Source: Lojkania enalia (Eukaryota; Ascomycota; Dothideomycetes; Pleosporales). From it: DNA of 18,297 bases. This document shows, in pieces, positions 1 through 8,221 of the stretch. The notes under the pieces were generated by a model, which had not been told where the DNA came from, searched no databases, and saw only the letters and a list, made by a program, of their open reading frames with translations. The position numbers were made by a program, and so were the translations under genes. Position 1 is the first letter of the stretch, and each line of letters opens with the position of its first letter. The stretch lies in NCBI GenBank assembly GCA_010094045.1, contig ML986634.1, forward strand, positions 247,812 to 266,108. Direction: 5' to 3'.

Positions 1-1260
1 ATGCTATAGATATAGAAGAATAGGCTACTATACTATATAGTACGATAGAATGCAAGAAAGTATAATATTTTGCGAAAAGTAGTCGCGATTTTAGTATGGT
101 CTTAGCATTATGATTAGCTCGCTTGGGTAATCAGCTTGTTTATACTATACGTTATAGGTTTAGAAAGATATATAAAACCTAATCTTATATAGCTAGATAA
201 TTAAGAGTAGATTATTATTATCTAAAGTATCTATATAGTAGGGTATATAACCCCGCCTTTTATTATCTATAAAGGGTATATCTATATCTCTACTTAGTAT
301 AAGGAGATAAATATACTATATAATTAAAAGGTTTTAGTATCTAAGAATCGTTAGATAAATAATATACTTAGATTTAAGTAGTTAAAGTACTTTAATACTT
401 ATATAAAGGCGTATTAGATAGAGATATATTAGCTACTAATTCTAGATAGCTATAAAAGCTACCTTAACTAGAATTTTAAGGACTACTACCTTAAGAATAA
501 GATCCTTACCTTATATATACCAGTCTATTTATTATATATCCTCTAGCTACTTAATATAGTTTACTTTAGGCCTTTAAAGTAAAAGTACTTTTAATATATA
601 TAAGACTTAGCACGCTAGTATATCTTCTATATTAATAAGAAAGATTTTCTACCAGCTTTTAGAAATATATTTTTTAACGTATTTATATATAATAACTATT
701 AAAAAGCCTTTAAAGTATTAGATTTAATCCCTTTAAACGTATAGGTAGTATTTAAACGCTTTAAAGTACAACTATATACTCTACTAAGACTTTCTATACT
801 ATAAACGCTATAGGTATTAAAAACTTTAAATAATACGCTTAAATTTTTATTTTAATTAAAACTTATATAAAATTCTTTTAACTTATTACCTATAATAATA
901 AAGAGCGGGTTTATATAGCTTATTAAAGGAGCTAAATTAATACTATACTAGAATACGCTTATAAACTCTTAGATTACTAAGTTTAAAGAATAAATAGAAA
1001 CGCTAGCTAAACGAAAATCGCGTAAGAGAAAGCGGATATAGTAGAATAGAACGATAAAATATAGTAAAGGATTAGTATAAGTAGCTAATAAAGCCTTTAG
1101 AATGCTCTAGAGCTTAAAGAGAGCTTATTATATAGATAGATAAGAGAGGACTTAACTAGATATATAATAATATAAGAACTGTAGTAGAACTAAGTATAAT
1201 ACGCGAATGTATTAGGTAGATAGATCTATTTCTTCTAAGTTAAATATAAGTACCTAGAAT
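1..1260 (+). pseudogene. Fot1/pogo-family DDE transposase, RIP-inactivated, 5' end outside window
   Basis: One reading frame (codons starting at 1, 4, 7...) gives recognisable Fot1/pogo transposase sequence from about 220 to 1250, broken by many TAG/TAA codons. Landmarks are TPPFIIYKG near 260, the second catalytic Asp block LILDS at 439-450 (family LDGH.SH), and the block that normally ends LLQPLDV at about 530-560, where the third catalytic Asp reads AAT (Asn) at 553. KKDFLPAF follows near 640 and a C-terminal CCHC zinc knuckle lies at 1171-1212. In the knuckle the expected Cys, His and last Cys all read TAT (Tyr) and one TGT survives, which is exactly what C-to-T and G-to-A transitions give. 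I saw no indel in these stretches, so decay appears to be by point mutation alone, typical of RIP. The N-terminal DNA-binding part lies left of the window. The family call is strong; the subfamily is not determined. Confidence 0.85.
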
Positions 1261-1800
1261 ATTTTTTCAGATAATTCTAATAATAGTTTAACTAGTTAAA
1301 GTTGGTAGGTTTAGAATGCTAAGAAATCTTAGCTTACTTAATAGGGTAACTTACTTAATAGTACTTTATATTATTAAATACTATTATATAATATTAAATT
1401 ATACTAGATATTAGCTAATATACTCTTTCTTAGATATATAAATATAGTCTACTAGCTATATTTTAATTAAGTAGTATAGTTTCTTATCTCCCTCTCTAAG
1501 ATAAGATTTGCCTCTTACTATATCAACTATAAATACTAGGGTAGCATTAATAGAAGCAGAAAATATACGCCTTAAACACCTACTAAAAGCTGCTAACCCT
1601 TTAAAACCGCGTAAAAGGTCTAAATAGATCTATAGGAGAGGATTATAAATATCGAGAATATTAAGAAGGCTTAGAACTAATTAGATGCTAAGTAGGCCCA
1701 TAAAAGGGCAATTTCTATAGAGGAGGCTGCTGCCGAGGCGGCAGCAGCTACTACAGCTGCAACTCTCGAATCTATATATAATAAGTGATAATTGTAAGGG
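1261..1800 (+). mobile_element. 3' part of the RIPped pogo element, with an alanine-rich remnant
   Basis: AT-rich and stop-laden. From about 1525 to 1640 one frame gives a charged helical stretch (around VALIEAENIRLKHLLKAANP, then a Lys/Arg-rich run), reminiscent of transposase C-terminal tails but not assignable. RIP-like composition ends near 1720: the following GC-rich stretch codes for repeated Ala in one frame, keeps its CpA dinucleotides and contains an 8-bp inverted repeat (CTGCTGCC / GGCAGCAG, about 1728-1748). It could be the tail of the same element or a second nested one. Confidence 0.45.
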
Positions 1801-1958
1801 TATATATACTATTCTACACCCAATGATCGGCGATATTGATTATTCGTACCTTTTGGTTGCAGTAGCGCAGTGGTGTAGAGCCGTGCTTCTGACAGTAATT
1901 ATCTATGTAAATTACTTTATTATATAGTATTCCGGTAGGGTGGCTAGTTTTGGGCAAC

Positions 1959-1986
1959 TGCGCAGGAACCCTACATGCGCAGGAAC
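1959..1986. repeat. Two 11-bp direct repeats TGCGCAGGAAC, possible subterminal transposon repeat
   Basis: TGCGCAGGAAC occurs at 1959-1969 and again at 1976-1986, with 6 bp between. Its place a few hundred bases past the transposase would suit subterminal repeats at the 3' end of the pogo element. The 5' end is outside the window, so no terminal inverted repeat can be matched. Confidence 0.3.
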
Positions 1987-1989
1987 TAT

Positions 1990-3476
1990 ATAGCCGAGCT
2001 TAATTATACCATTCTCTGGAATTTGTGACGGGACGCTAGTACAACGTATAGGCACTCTCGACCACTATAGGACTAGTCTAACGGCGATCGGCGGCGATCA
2101 TGACCCAAGAGAGGTCCTTCTAATATAGCTACTCCTCACTGGATGCTACACCTATCCTTGTGTCTCTACCGATTGTTAACGCCAGCTAGGAGTGATATCG
2201 TCCTCGGTTTTATTTCCATCGTGGGCCGTGTCACTCTCGGATTGTGTCCGATCCAAAGAAGGGTGATTCCTTGATGTGGTGATGGCAATTAGTAGAACAG
2301 TGGTGGAGATTGTAAGGCCGGTTGGTGAGTGGGCATCGAGAGCTACGCGGCTCGACTCTAGGTATTGATGATGGTCTGGCAGGCGAGATCATGCAGGTTT
2401 CTGTGAAGATTCGTCCAAGCCTCGATAGCCGCGCGCTCCTCGGAGCTGCACACCATTCTCAATTTTTGAACCCCCCTTCTCTTTTGATCGAGCACTTTGC
2501 TGAAGCGCCGACTTGAGCAAGAAAGATCCAACCTATTAAGGATAATACTACCCTCATGTGACAGTAGTATTAGGTGGTTACGAACTTGGCCAGAGTAGCT
2601 AACATATTCGACGGATAGGCTTCGTCACTAATACGGTCACGAACTCAATAACTCTAATGAACTAGTAGCGCTAAGTATCACTAAGAGAATGATTGATGAG
2701 CCATTTCTGTATCCTTCCGTATCCCTTCGGCTTTACGCTGGTCTGATTTCAATCAGCCTAGTAGAGCGATGCTCTTCTATCATGGCGTCGCGCACTCAAA
2801 CCGTTCATCTACCAAGGGTGGTGAACCCTACATGCGAGCATCAGTGGCATAATAACAAAAATTTTGCACGCCAGGATAGCTGGGAGCAGTGCCACATGTT
2901 GCGACAATAGAACATGACCCAAAACTTGATTCTTGAATAATCTAGCTCGAGGATGGACGGTAAGCAGTGATGCAGCGGGTCAGCGAAGGGTCAAAGTTGT
3001 CGAGAGTTTAGTAGAGGCAGCGAGTATCTTAACCAATACTAAACACTTGAGCGGGGGATGTTATTCGCATCTTTCCGGAAAAAAAGAAAAGAAAAAGCTA
3101 GATCTTGGCGGAATGCATCTTGTATGGAGGATTTCCTTAGATCGCTGTCAAGGCAATAATAATGGAGATACTGTCGACGACGGACGTACTTCAATGGAGC
3201 GTAAGCACTCGTATCATGCGGTACAGCCGCCCAGCCCCATACACCCACGCCAGTCAACTATATTCACACCAAGCATTCGTAGTACCCTTGAGGGGTGCTA
3301 TGCGATTATGGGGAACTCCGATAGACGTAAACGGCAACTCCCACCTTCAACTCAATTTCCAAAATGAGCTCACGGATGCAGAGCTAACAAAAGTGTTGGA
3401 CACAAATCGCCTCAAGTCTCAATGCGCTTCTAATTTGAATTGATCTCCTATATCGAGCGCAAAAAACACACATTCA
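1990..3476. other. Intergenic stretch without a supportable gene
   Basis: Base composition is ordinary here, not RIPped. Several open frames of 64-144 codons exist on both strands, but none shows a family motif, a convincing start or splice-linked extension, and the longest (2933-3367) opens with TTG. Visible structure: a 9-bp perfect stem, TAATACTAC / GTAGTATTA, at 2543-2551 and 2564-2572, and an A/G-only tract at about 3078-3098. A solo LTR or decayed element is possible but I cannot define its ends. Confidence 0.5.
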
Positions 3477-4252
3477 CTATTTCCAACTTTCCTGGCACGT
3501 CTCCGCATCATATGGCGGCCGATATACAATATTCCCATACCTATCCACGAAGCTGCAACTGACAACGTCACAAAGATCAACCCACTTCAGGAAAAATCGG
3601 ACTCTGAGTGAGCTATCTTTCACCAATTCTCCTGTTGTAGAGCTAGAGGAGGTACCAGAAGCTGCAGATACCGAGAAGACGTTAACTAGTGTCATGCGTT
3701 TTGGACTTCTGCAATCAGCATGGAGCTCAGCCGATGTTCTGTTGGCGAGGTGCGTGAAAACGCTATCCGGACTCTTAGGTCCCATGACGGCGGCTGTTGT
3801 GAAGTTCATCTATGCGCTGTGAGCTAGAAACTAACCAGAGGGCTTGTACATATACTACAACGCACCAGCGCATGGCTTGCGAATGTCAAGTTCGTCTCAA
3901 CTTTTGCAATTAATCCTTCGTCTAACCTAGCGCTTCCTTGCACTTCTATCTCAGATATTCGAAGCCTTGCAACATCTAATGTATTGTGGTTGATGTTTAG
4001 AGACAGGTAGCATTTCCGTTTGCTATCTGTAGACTGGACATTGGGTCCGTACGCCGCGAGGCTGTTTGGCGTGATACCATTTGTGTTATAAATGACATCG
4101 AAATACGAGCCATTTTGCGCAAATGAGGCCTGTACATTGAAGGGACAGTTGGCAAGGTATATGTCAGAAATAGCTAGGTCAGAAGGAACTGCAATACATG
4201 ATAAGACAAGAGTCGCCGCAAAGAGCAGATGTGTGAGAATCGAGGAATCCAT
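3477..4252 (-). CDS. Secreted DUF4360-family protein (one intron)
   Basis: Model: exon 1 4252-3866, intron 3865-3810 (56 bp, donor GTGCGT, acceptor CATAG preceded by CTCAC), exon 2 3809-3477, giving 239 residues. The first ATG of the frame is at 4252; an upstream in-frame TTG is not needed. Residues 1-21 form a signal peptide (hydrophobic LLFAATLVLSCIA). The mature part has the DUF4360 layout: an early Cys in NCPFN (C36), a strand-rich segment, SDSKRKC-like spacing with C81, and an N-x-N-type LSLNINH. In exon 2 there is a Cys in ADCRSP and a closing W-x3-C (KWVDLC). DUF4360 proteins are small, secreted and found mainly in fungi; their molecular function is unknown. About 25 residues follow the usual W-C end, so the true 3' end may involve a further splice. 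It lies in the same orientation as the AA9 gene, about 560 bp downstream of it. The donor GTGCGT is not the strongest fungal type. Confidence 0.7.
3810..3865 (-). other. Intron of the DUF4360 gene
   Basis: GTGCGT...CATAG in phase 0 joins two frames that each match a different half of DUF4360. Without splicing, exon 1 runs to a TAG at 3824-3826 and the second-half frame has a stop directly before its first ATG. Confidence 0.6.
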
Positions 4253-4810
4253 GATTCTACCCAAAAATCACAATGAGCAAGTGTTCACTCCACGGCCTAA
4301 GTAATATGTTCATTTCGTCTTGAAATTGTCCGATCATGCTACGTTGTGTTGCATTGCGTCGCAGTTGCCTTTAATCAGGATAAGTTCGGACCCTGCTCGC
4401 ATGAGCTGCATCCTAGCATATGACCTCAAGGCATATTTCTCTTTCGGCGAAGCCTCGCCAATATTCCTAATCCGTATAAGGAAGCATCCGCTCCGAATCT
4501 CTACACGAAACTACCAGGACCAGTCACGGCTTGTAGACCACGTAATATCTGCTCGGCTACCAATTCCTAGTTGGTGTTTAAACTTAGAACTACTCGCTTC
4601 GGCCCGCACCTTTGGGCAAGACCTTCAACCTTATATCTAGTTCGAACCAGAAGCAGGCATTCTCAAATATATGCATGCAAATTTCAATTCGAATTGATAG
4701 CATAATATACTAGAGTCAAGCGGCTTGCTATAGTAAAGGCTGTCTAGATCGTGTCATGGTCTATCAAGCTTGATACATTCACTAGTCAAGTAATCCATGT
4801 GTTTGCTTAT
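4253..4810. other. Intergenic region between the AA9 and DUF4360 genes
   Basis: This holds the 3' flank of the AA9 gene and the promoter side of the DUF4360 gene, both read leftward. No gene is supportable; a 106-codon plus-strand frame at 4320-4640 shows no family features. Two perfect 14-bp palindromes lie here, TCAATTCGAATTGA at 4684-4697 and TATCAAGCTTGATA at 4762-4775. Confidence 0.5.
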
Positions 4811-5904
4811 CTAGCCCTTCCAAACTGCTGGGCCTGGGGCGATATAGTCCGACAAACTTGTTTGGCTCTCCTGCGCCCACCCAATCCAGAGACCTAAACT
4901 AGCATTAGGAGGATGTATTCTAACGGCAATAGCATGTATGACCGACTCACCAGGGTCCATAATATCATAACTTCCCGGGAACTTTGCGAAGTCATAGCCT
5001 TGGAGGGACCCACCGCCACGCCCAATAATGTTTATATGAGCGCAGTTAACGTACCACTGCGTGTAGTTGAAAGACGAAGTTGGCATAAACTGTTCAATGC
5101 GCAAGAGATATTTCCCAGCTGGGGTTGTCTCCGGGATTGTGAAATTGACCTATTCCAGTTACGTTAGGTTCGATATCAAGATCGGAGATGACTCAAATAT
5201 GGCAAAGGGAACCAAATAGAAAGGAAATAAATGAATACCGAGTCTTTCTGATAGGTTGCCCATTCAGTCTCACTGGCCGAAGTGAAACTCGCAATCTTGA
5301 ACCATTCCGCCTCCTCCCCAATGCCACTGAAGTTCTCGAGCTCTCCATTCGGTGCTTTAGATAGATAGATCTGAGCTGGGCCTGGGTGAAAAATGGTGGC
5401 CTTTTACGATTAGTTCCCTAATCATGCTACAAAAAATAGAAATAATTGAGAGTGCTGACCGGGTACGCCCGTGCTGGGTTCATCGAATCATACAAGCGAA
5501 AGCCTAACTCCGATCCCGCCACGACATCTGCAGTCTGAGTCTTGGTTGCTGACGCAAAGGCGGAACGGCCGCAGGTTATGTCAATACTGTCGATGTTAAA
5601 CTGTGGAGCTATCTTGCCGAGCGAATCGGCTGTGCCAGCAAATACTGGATCTTCGCCGACGTCTCTGTTCGAGGTTTAGAGGTAAATTCTGCAGGTCAAA
5701 GGCTCGAGAGAAGTGCATAGGGCTGTCTCACCGAACATATTTGAAGTCTGGGGTAGTGGACTGGTTTACGATGAGGTGCGAGAACATGTCTGCCTTTCAT
5801 TAATCGCTTGCATCAGCCGAGTAAATCTGAATCAGGCACTAACAATGCGCGCTGGTTTCCAACACCAAAAGAGCCGCAACCACTGGGAATGAAGTGCACT
5901 TCAT
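4811..5904 (-). CDS. AA9 lytic polysaccharide monooxygenase (former GH61), five exons
   Basis: Copper enzyme that oxidatively cleaves cellulose or related glucans outside the cell. Model: exons 5904-5844, 5789-5732, 5664-5460, 5400-5239 and 5149-4811; introns of 54, 67, 59 and 89 bp; 274 residues. Residues 1-19 are a signal peptide whose cleavage exposes His20, the N-terminal copper ligand; its neighbour Tyr21 is split by intron 1. The second copper His is His113 in FHPGPAQIYLS. Gln193 and axial Tyr195 are in TQWYVNC. Cys71 (DITCGRSAF) and Cys198 form the usual disulphide pair. ADVVAGSELGFR, WFKIAS, FTIPETTPAGKYLLR, FPGSYDIMDPG and GPAVWKG fall in family order. Introns 2 and 4 have CTAAAC and CTAAC branch signals. 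Taking a nearer acceptor for intron 2 would bring in a TAA; the acceptor at 5665 avoids it. There is no carbohydrate-binding module. The usual LH of the RHEIIALH-like block reads PT (Thr186), so the second-shell His appears to be missing, as in some divergent AA9 clades. TATA-like sequence lies near 6100. Confidence 0.9.
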
Positions 5905-6331
5905 GTTGGATGATTGAGAAGACAACAAAGATTCGCTTGAAGTTGCAGTGAGGACCACATTCCTCGCTATAAGAAGTCGTAAGTGTCTCCCAAGCTTTGG
6001 CCCCGAGAATGATGTCGCCATGGATATTACTGGGTAGAGTAAAGGACAGTCATATAATCTCATATATCTGAGTGTTAAGCGTGTGCTCATTTGTGGACTA
6101 TATAGGATCCTTGGCGGCATGTTCTATAATTGAACGTAAATAACCGATCCAAATGAAGTACACACCTATGCACTGCATTCCGTATTCTTGGGCACGAGCG
6201 ACGTAGAAGTCGATATCAAAGCAGGTTTTAAGCTATTTTGGGAAGTGAACATCGACATAGATTGGGATTGGTTTCGGAAATTAGCCAACGCATATAGTGA
6301 TTGGAACTATCCTAGTATTGCATAGATTAAC
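5905..6331. other. Upstream region of the AA9 gene
   Basis: No gene seen. On the minus strand a TATATAG-type sequence lies about 190 bp before the AA9 start, which would suit a promoter, followed by a pyrimidine-rich leader just before the ATG. Nothing else is recognisable. Confidence 0.35.
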
Positions 6332-6711
6332 ATGCTAGATAAACGAGCGCTGCACCTTGCCAAGAGAACGCGCTCTACCAAAAACTCTATTGTAATGCTA
6401 CAGCATAATTCTCAATCACGTTATAATGAGAGCAGAATATCCCGAGCTATCTCGGCTATAAATCAAAATCAAAATCAGGGTACAAGACATACTTTAGCGA
6501 TTTACGACGTCTCCGACCGTACAATTCAAAGACAACGCACGCAGAATCCCTTCACGAGGCAATCGCGAGGCCAATTCAAAGAAGCTTACTAAGCTTGGAG
6601 AGGAGGTAAAGATTTGCCATTAGAATCAGCGTATTCAGACAGTGGAGCAAGCGCCAACCGCTAAACGCGAAATACCTACTTCATGACTATCTTTCCGGCA
6701 GCGCCTTTACT
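6332..6711 (+). pseudogene. Decayed N-terminal fragment of a Fot1/pogo transposase (not RIPped)
   Basis: An 86-codon frame from 6332 contains a helix-turn-helix region of pogo type: NESRISRAISAI, then LAIYDVSDRTIQRQRT (family pattern A..IY.V...TL..R). About 20 codons later the match moves to the next frame, where NSKKLTKLGEEV is read at about 6572-6610 (family PNS+KLT.LEEEVI), so there is a one-base frameshift. A third segment, KRQPLNAKYLLHDY at about 6648-6690, matches the end of the CENP-B-type DNA-binding half (family KR.P.L+TR..RKYDY). The segment between is shortened and the catalytic DDE half is absent. Composition is ordinary, so it decayed by indels and deletion, unlike the flank copies. 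I am moderately sure of the family. Confidence 0.5.
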
Positions 6712-6730
6712 AAATGGTAGGTCGGCTGAT

Positions 6731-6907
6731 TTATGTGGGATTATCTAGGGGGACATAGATACGAATCCCAGAACACAGAGGGGAGGGGGTTTGGCCGCCG
6801 TTGAACCACTGCTGAAACTTTTTGGTATCTAGAAACCAACTTCTAGAACTGTTGTAATGTCTGGCGATGGTATCTGTCCACTTTTGGAGGAAATCAACCA
6901 ATGACAA
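6731..6907 (-). pseudogene. Fragment resembling the linker and start of a fungal NLR NACHT domain
   Basis: A 58-codon minus-strand stretch, opening after a possible acceptor (CGTAG at 6912-6908), reads LSLVDFLQKW, then SWFLDTKKFQQWF, then CSGI. This follows the order seen before the Walker A loop of fungal NACHT/ankyrin NLR proteins: LSP.DF, a stretch of about ten residues, W.L....F..W, CPGIPGAGKT. The P-loop itself is missing: after CSGI the frame runs into unrelated residues and a stop at 6731. The break lies about 20 bp from the pogo fragment. NLRs of this kind act in non-self recognition and regulated cell death, as HET proteins do, but this piece cannot work alone. Identification rests on a short motif pattern. 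Confidence 0.4.
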
Positions 6908-7011
6908 CTACGTTAAAAGTTTATGATGATCGTGCGTAGCTTCTTGAGCCGTAAGTAGCATTTGTTATCAAGTAATGGACATAACTCAAGTAAAATCTCA
7001 CTCTCCAAGTA

Positions 7012-7490
7012 TTAGTTTATTCGTCCTACATTAGCGGTAATGACATTGGTGTTATGGTCTATATATTTCGTCACGCCCAAACTTTCTCTTACGCCTGCTC
7101 GTATTTGTTTCTCACTATGCCTTGTTCTATTTGAAACCATTTTACGGCAGTGGTCGAAAATGAATTTCAGTTCGTCGTTTTCGCCTGCTTGACTCTGGGA
7201 ATCTTTGGCTTGAGGGAGATGCTTGTCAGCTAGATACTTGCTCAGCGAAGAGAAAAAAGGCACAGTTCTATCAGAGAACTCCAAGAGGCGCCGTACCAAG
7301 CACATGTGGGCTGACTTTACAATATAAATTTTTGCTCACTCCTCGAGAGAAACACAATTAAACTGGAAATTACCAAATTTTTTGGATCTAGCGTGCTTTG
7401 CCGACGTTAGGTAGCGGTTTAGAAGCGGGGCGTCTGAGTTGGCTGCGCAATTGTGCCACACAATCGCTAAGACCGATGGTGTAACTGTCT
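7012..7490 (-). pseudogene. Unrecognised coding-like segment, possibly part of the NLR-like remnant
   Basis: On the minus strand a 97-codon frame (7305-7012) has coding-like composition, with FSDRTVPFFSSLSKYL, FIFDHCRKMV and IRAGVRESLGV. Just upstream, at about 7490-7330, another frame gives a similarly plausible segment (VLAIVWHNCAANSDAPLLNR, then HARSKKFGNFQFN). The two could be joined across a short gap with weak splice signals (for example TGT|GTTTCT at about 7355 to AAAG at 7315), but I found no convincing pair. I do not recognise a family. No clear start codon precedes it. It may be upstream coding sequence of the NLR-like fragment to its left, or an unrelated broken gene. Confidence 0.3.
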
Positions 7491-8221
7491 CATGCTGCGC
7501 CGAAGGCGAACCTCAACCAATATCGCCTTGGTTGTGGAGCCATTCTGATCCCTGGACCTGCTACCATTTTCATATCTAACTCGGATACACCTCACTATAT
7601 GAACCGTTTTAGACCTCGCTACAACAACCTTACAGATCATGTGCTGTCTGGAGGCAATAGCAGTAAATAGTAGATAAGTATAAGGAACAAAGGATTGCTC
7701 CCGCAGCTTAGAATCAACTCCAAGCTGATATCAAGTTAGCCAAAAAGGGTAACGTAAGAATCTCAAGCCTGTAGCTCAAGTTTCTAAGCTTATTGATGTT
7801 GATACGGCATCATTTGACGATGGAGTGGCTATAGGCAGCCAATTAAGGCGCGGCCGAAAATCAACCTCCCAGAGCGATATAGGTAGTCAAAGCAAGCTCA
7901 ATCGATCCTTATTAGCCTTAGAAATTTCTCCATCGAAAATCGGGTGATATTTCGATATATATTTGAGGCTATATAGCCTCAAAAGTTGATGGTGTTAATA
8001 GTACGAATTCGTCCATCAGGTGGGGCCGTGCACTGGCTAGTGGATAACGTTACGTTATGGAGTTCGTTAAAAGGAACCGCATGTCGTTTTCTATCTTCGC
8101 ATCGTCCCCTCTCACTCTGCCGGCAACGCACTAGATCTGCGCTCCTTGTCTAGCTAACTATATTCTCGATCACTTCTATCGGATGTGTCTACCCTCGAGA
8201 GTGAGCGGAGAGTTGTCATGA
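7491..8221. other. Intergenic region upstream of the HET gene, with a possible coding remnant
   Basis: No intact gene. On the plus strand two open stretches in different frames follow each other: about 7673-7750 (DKYKEQRIAPAA, one stop, then NQLQADIKLAKKGN) and 7759-7947 (62 codons from NLKPVAQVSKLIDVDTASFD to a TGA). Together they look like the end of a frameshifted protein I cannot name. From about 7950 to the HET start nothing is visible beyond what must include the HET promoter. Confidence 0.3.

Noticed and set aside
1858..1925. tRNA-like stretch with an A-box-like TAGCGCAGTGG
   Set aside because: No B box (GGTTCGA-type) follows, and the arms do not pair into a cloverleaf.
2322..3443. 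Several open frames of 64-144 codons on both strands
   Set aside because: They overlap in conflicting frames, some open with non-ATG codons, and none shows a family motif or consistent splice partners.
3162..3443. Plus-strand frame with a plausible segment LRGAMRLWGTPIDVNGN
   Set aside because: No recognisable family; it overlaps a longer equally unsupported frame, so no call was made.
4253..4264. Upstream TTG start for the DUF4360 gene
   Set aside because: The ATG at 4252 directly starts a good signal peptide, so a non-ATG start is not needed.
5665..5695. Premature TAA in the AA9 gene
   Set aside because: It falls inside intron 2 when the acceptor at 5665, which has a CTAAAC branch, is used; the reading frame is then clean.
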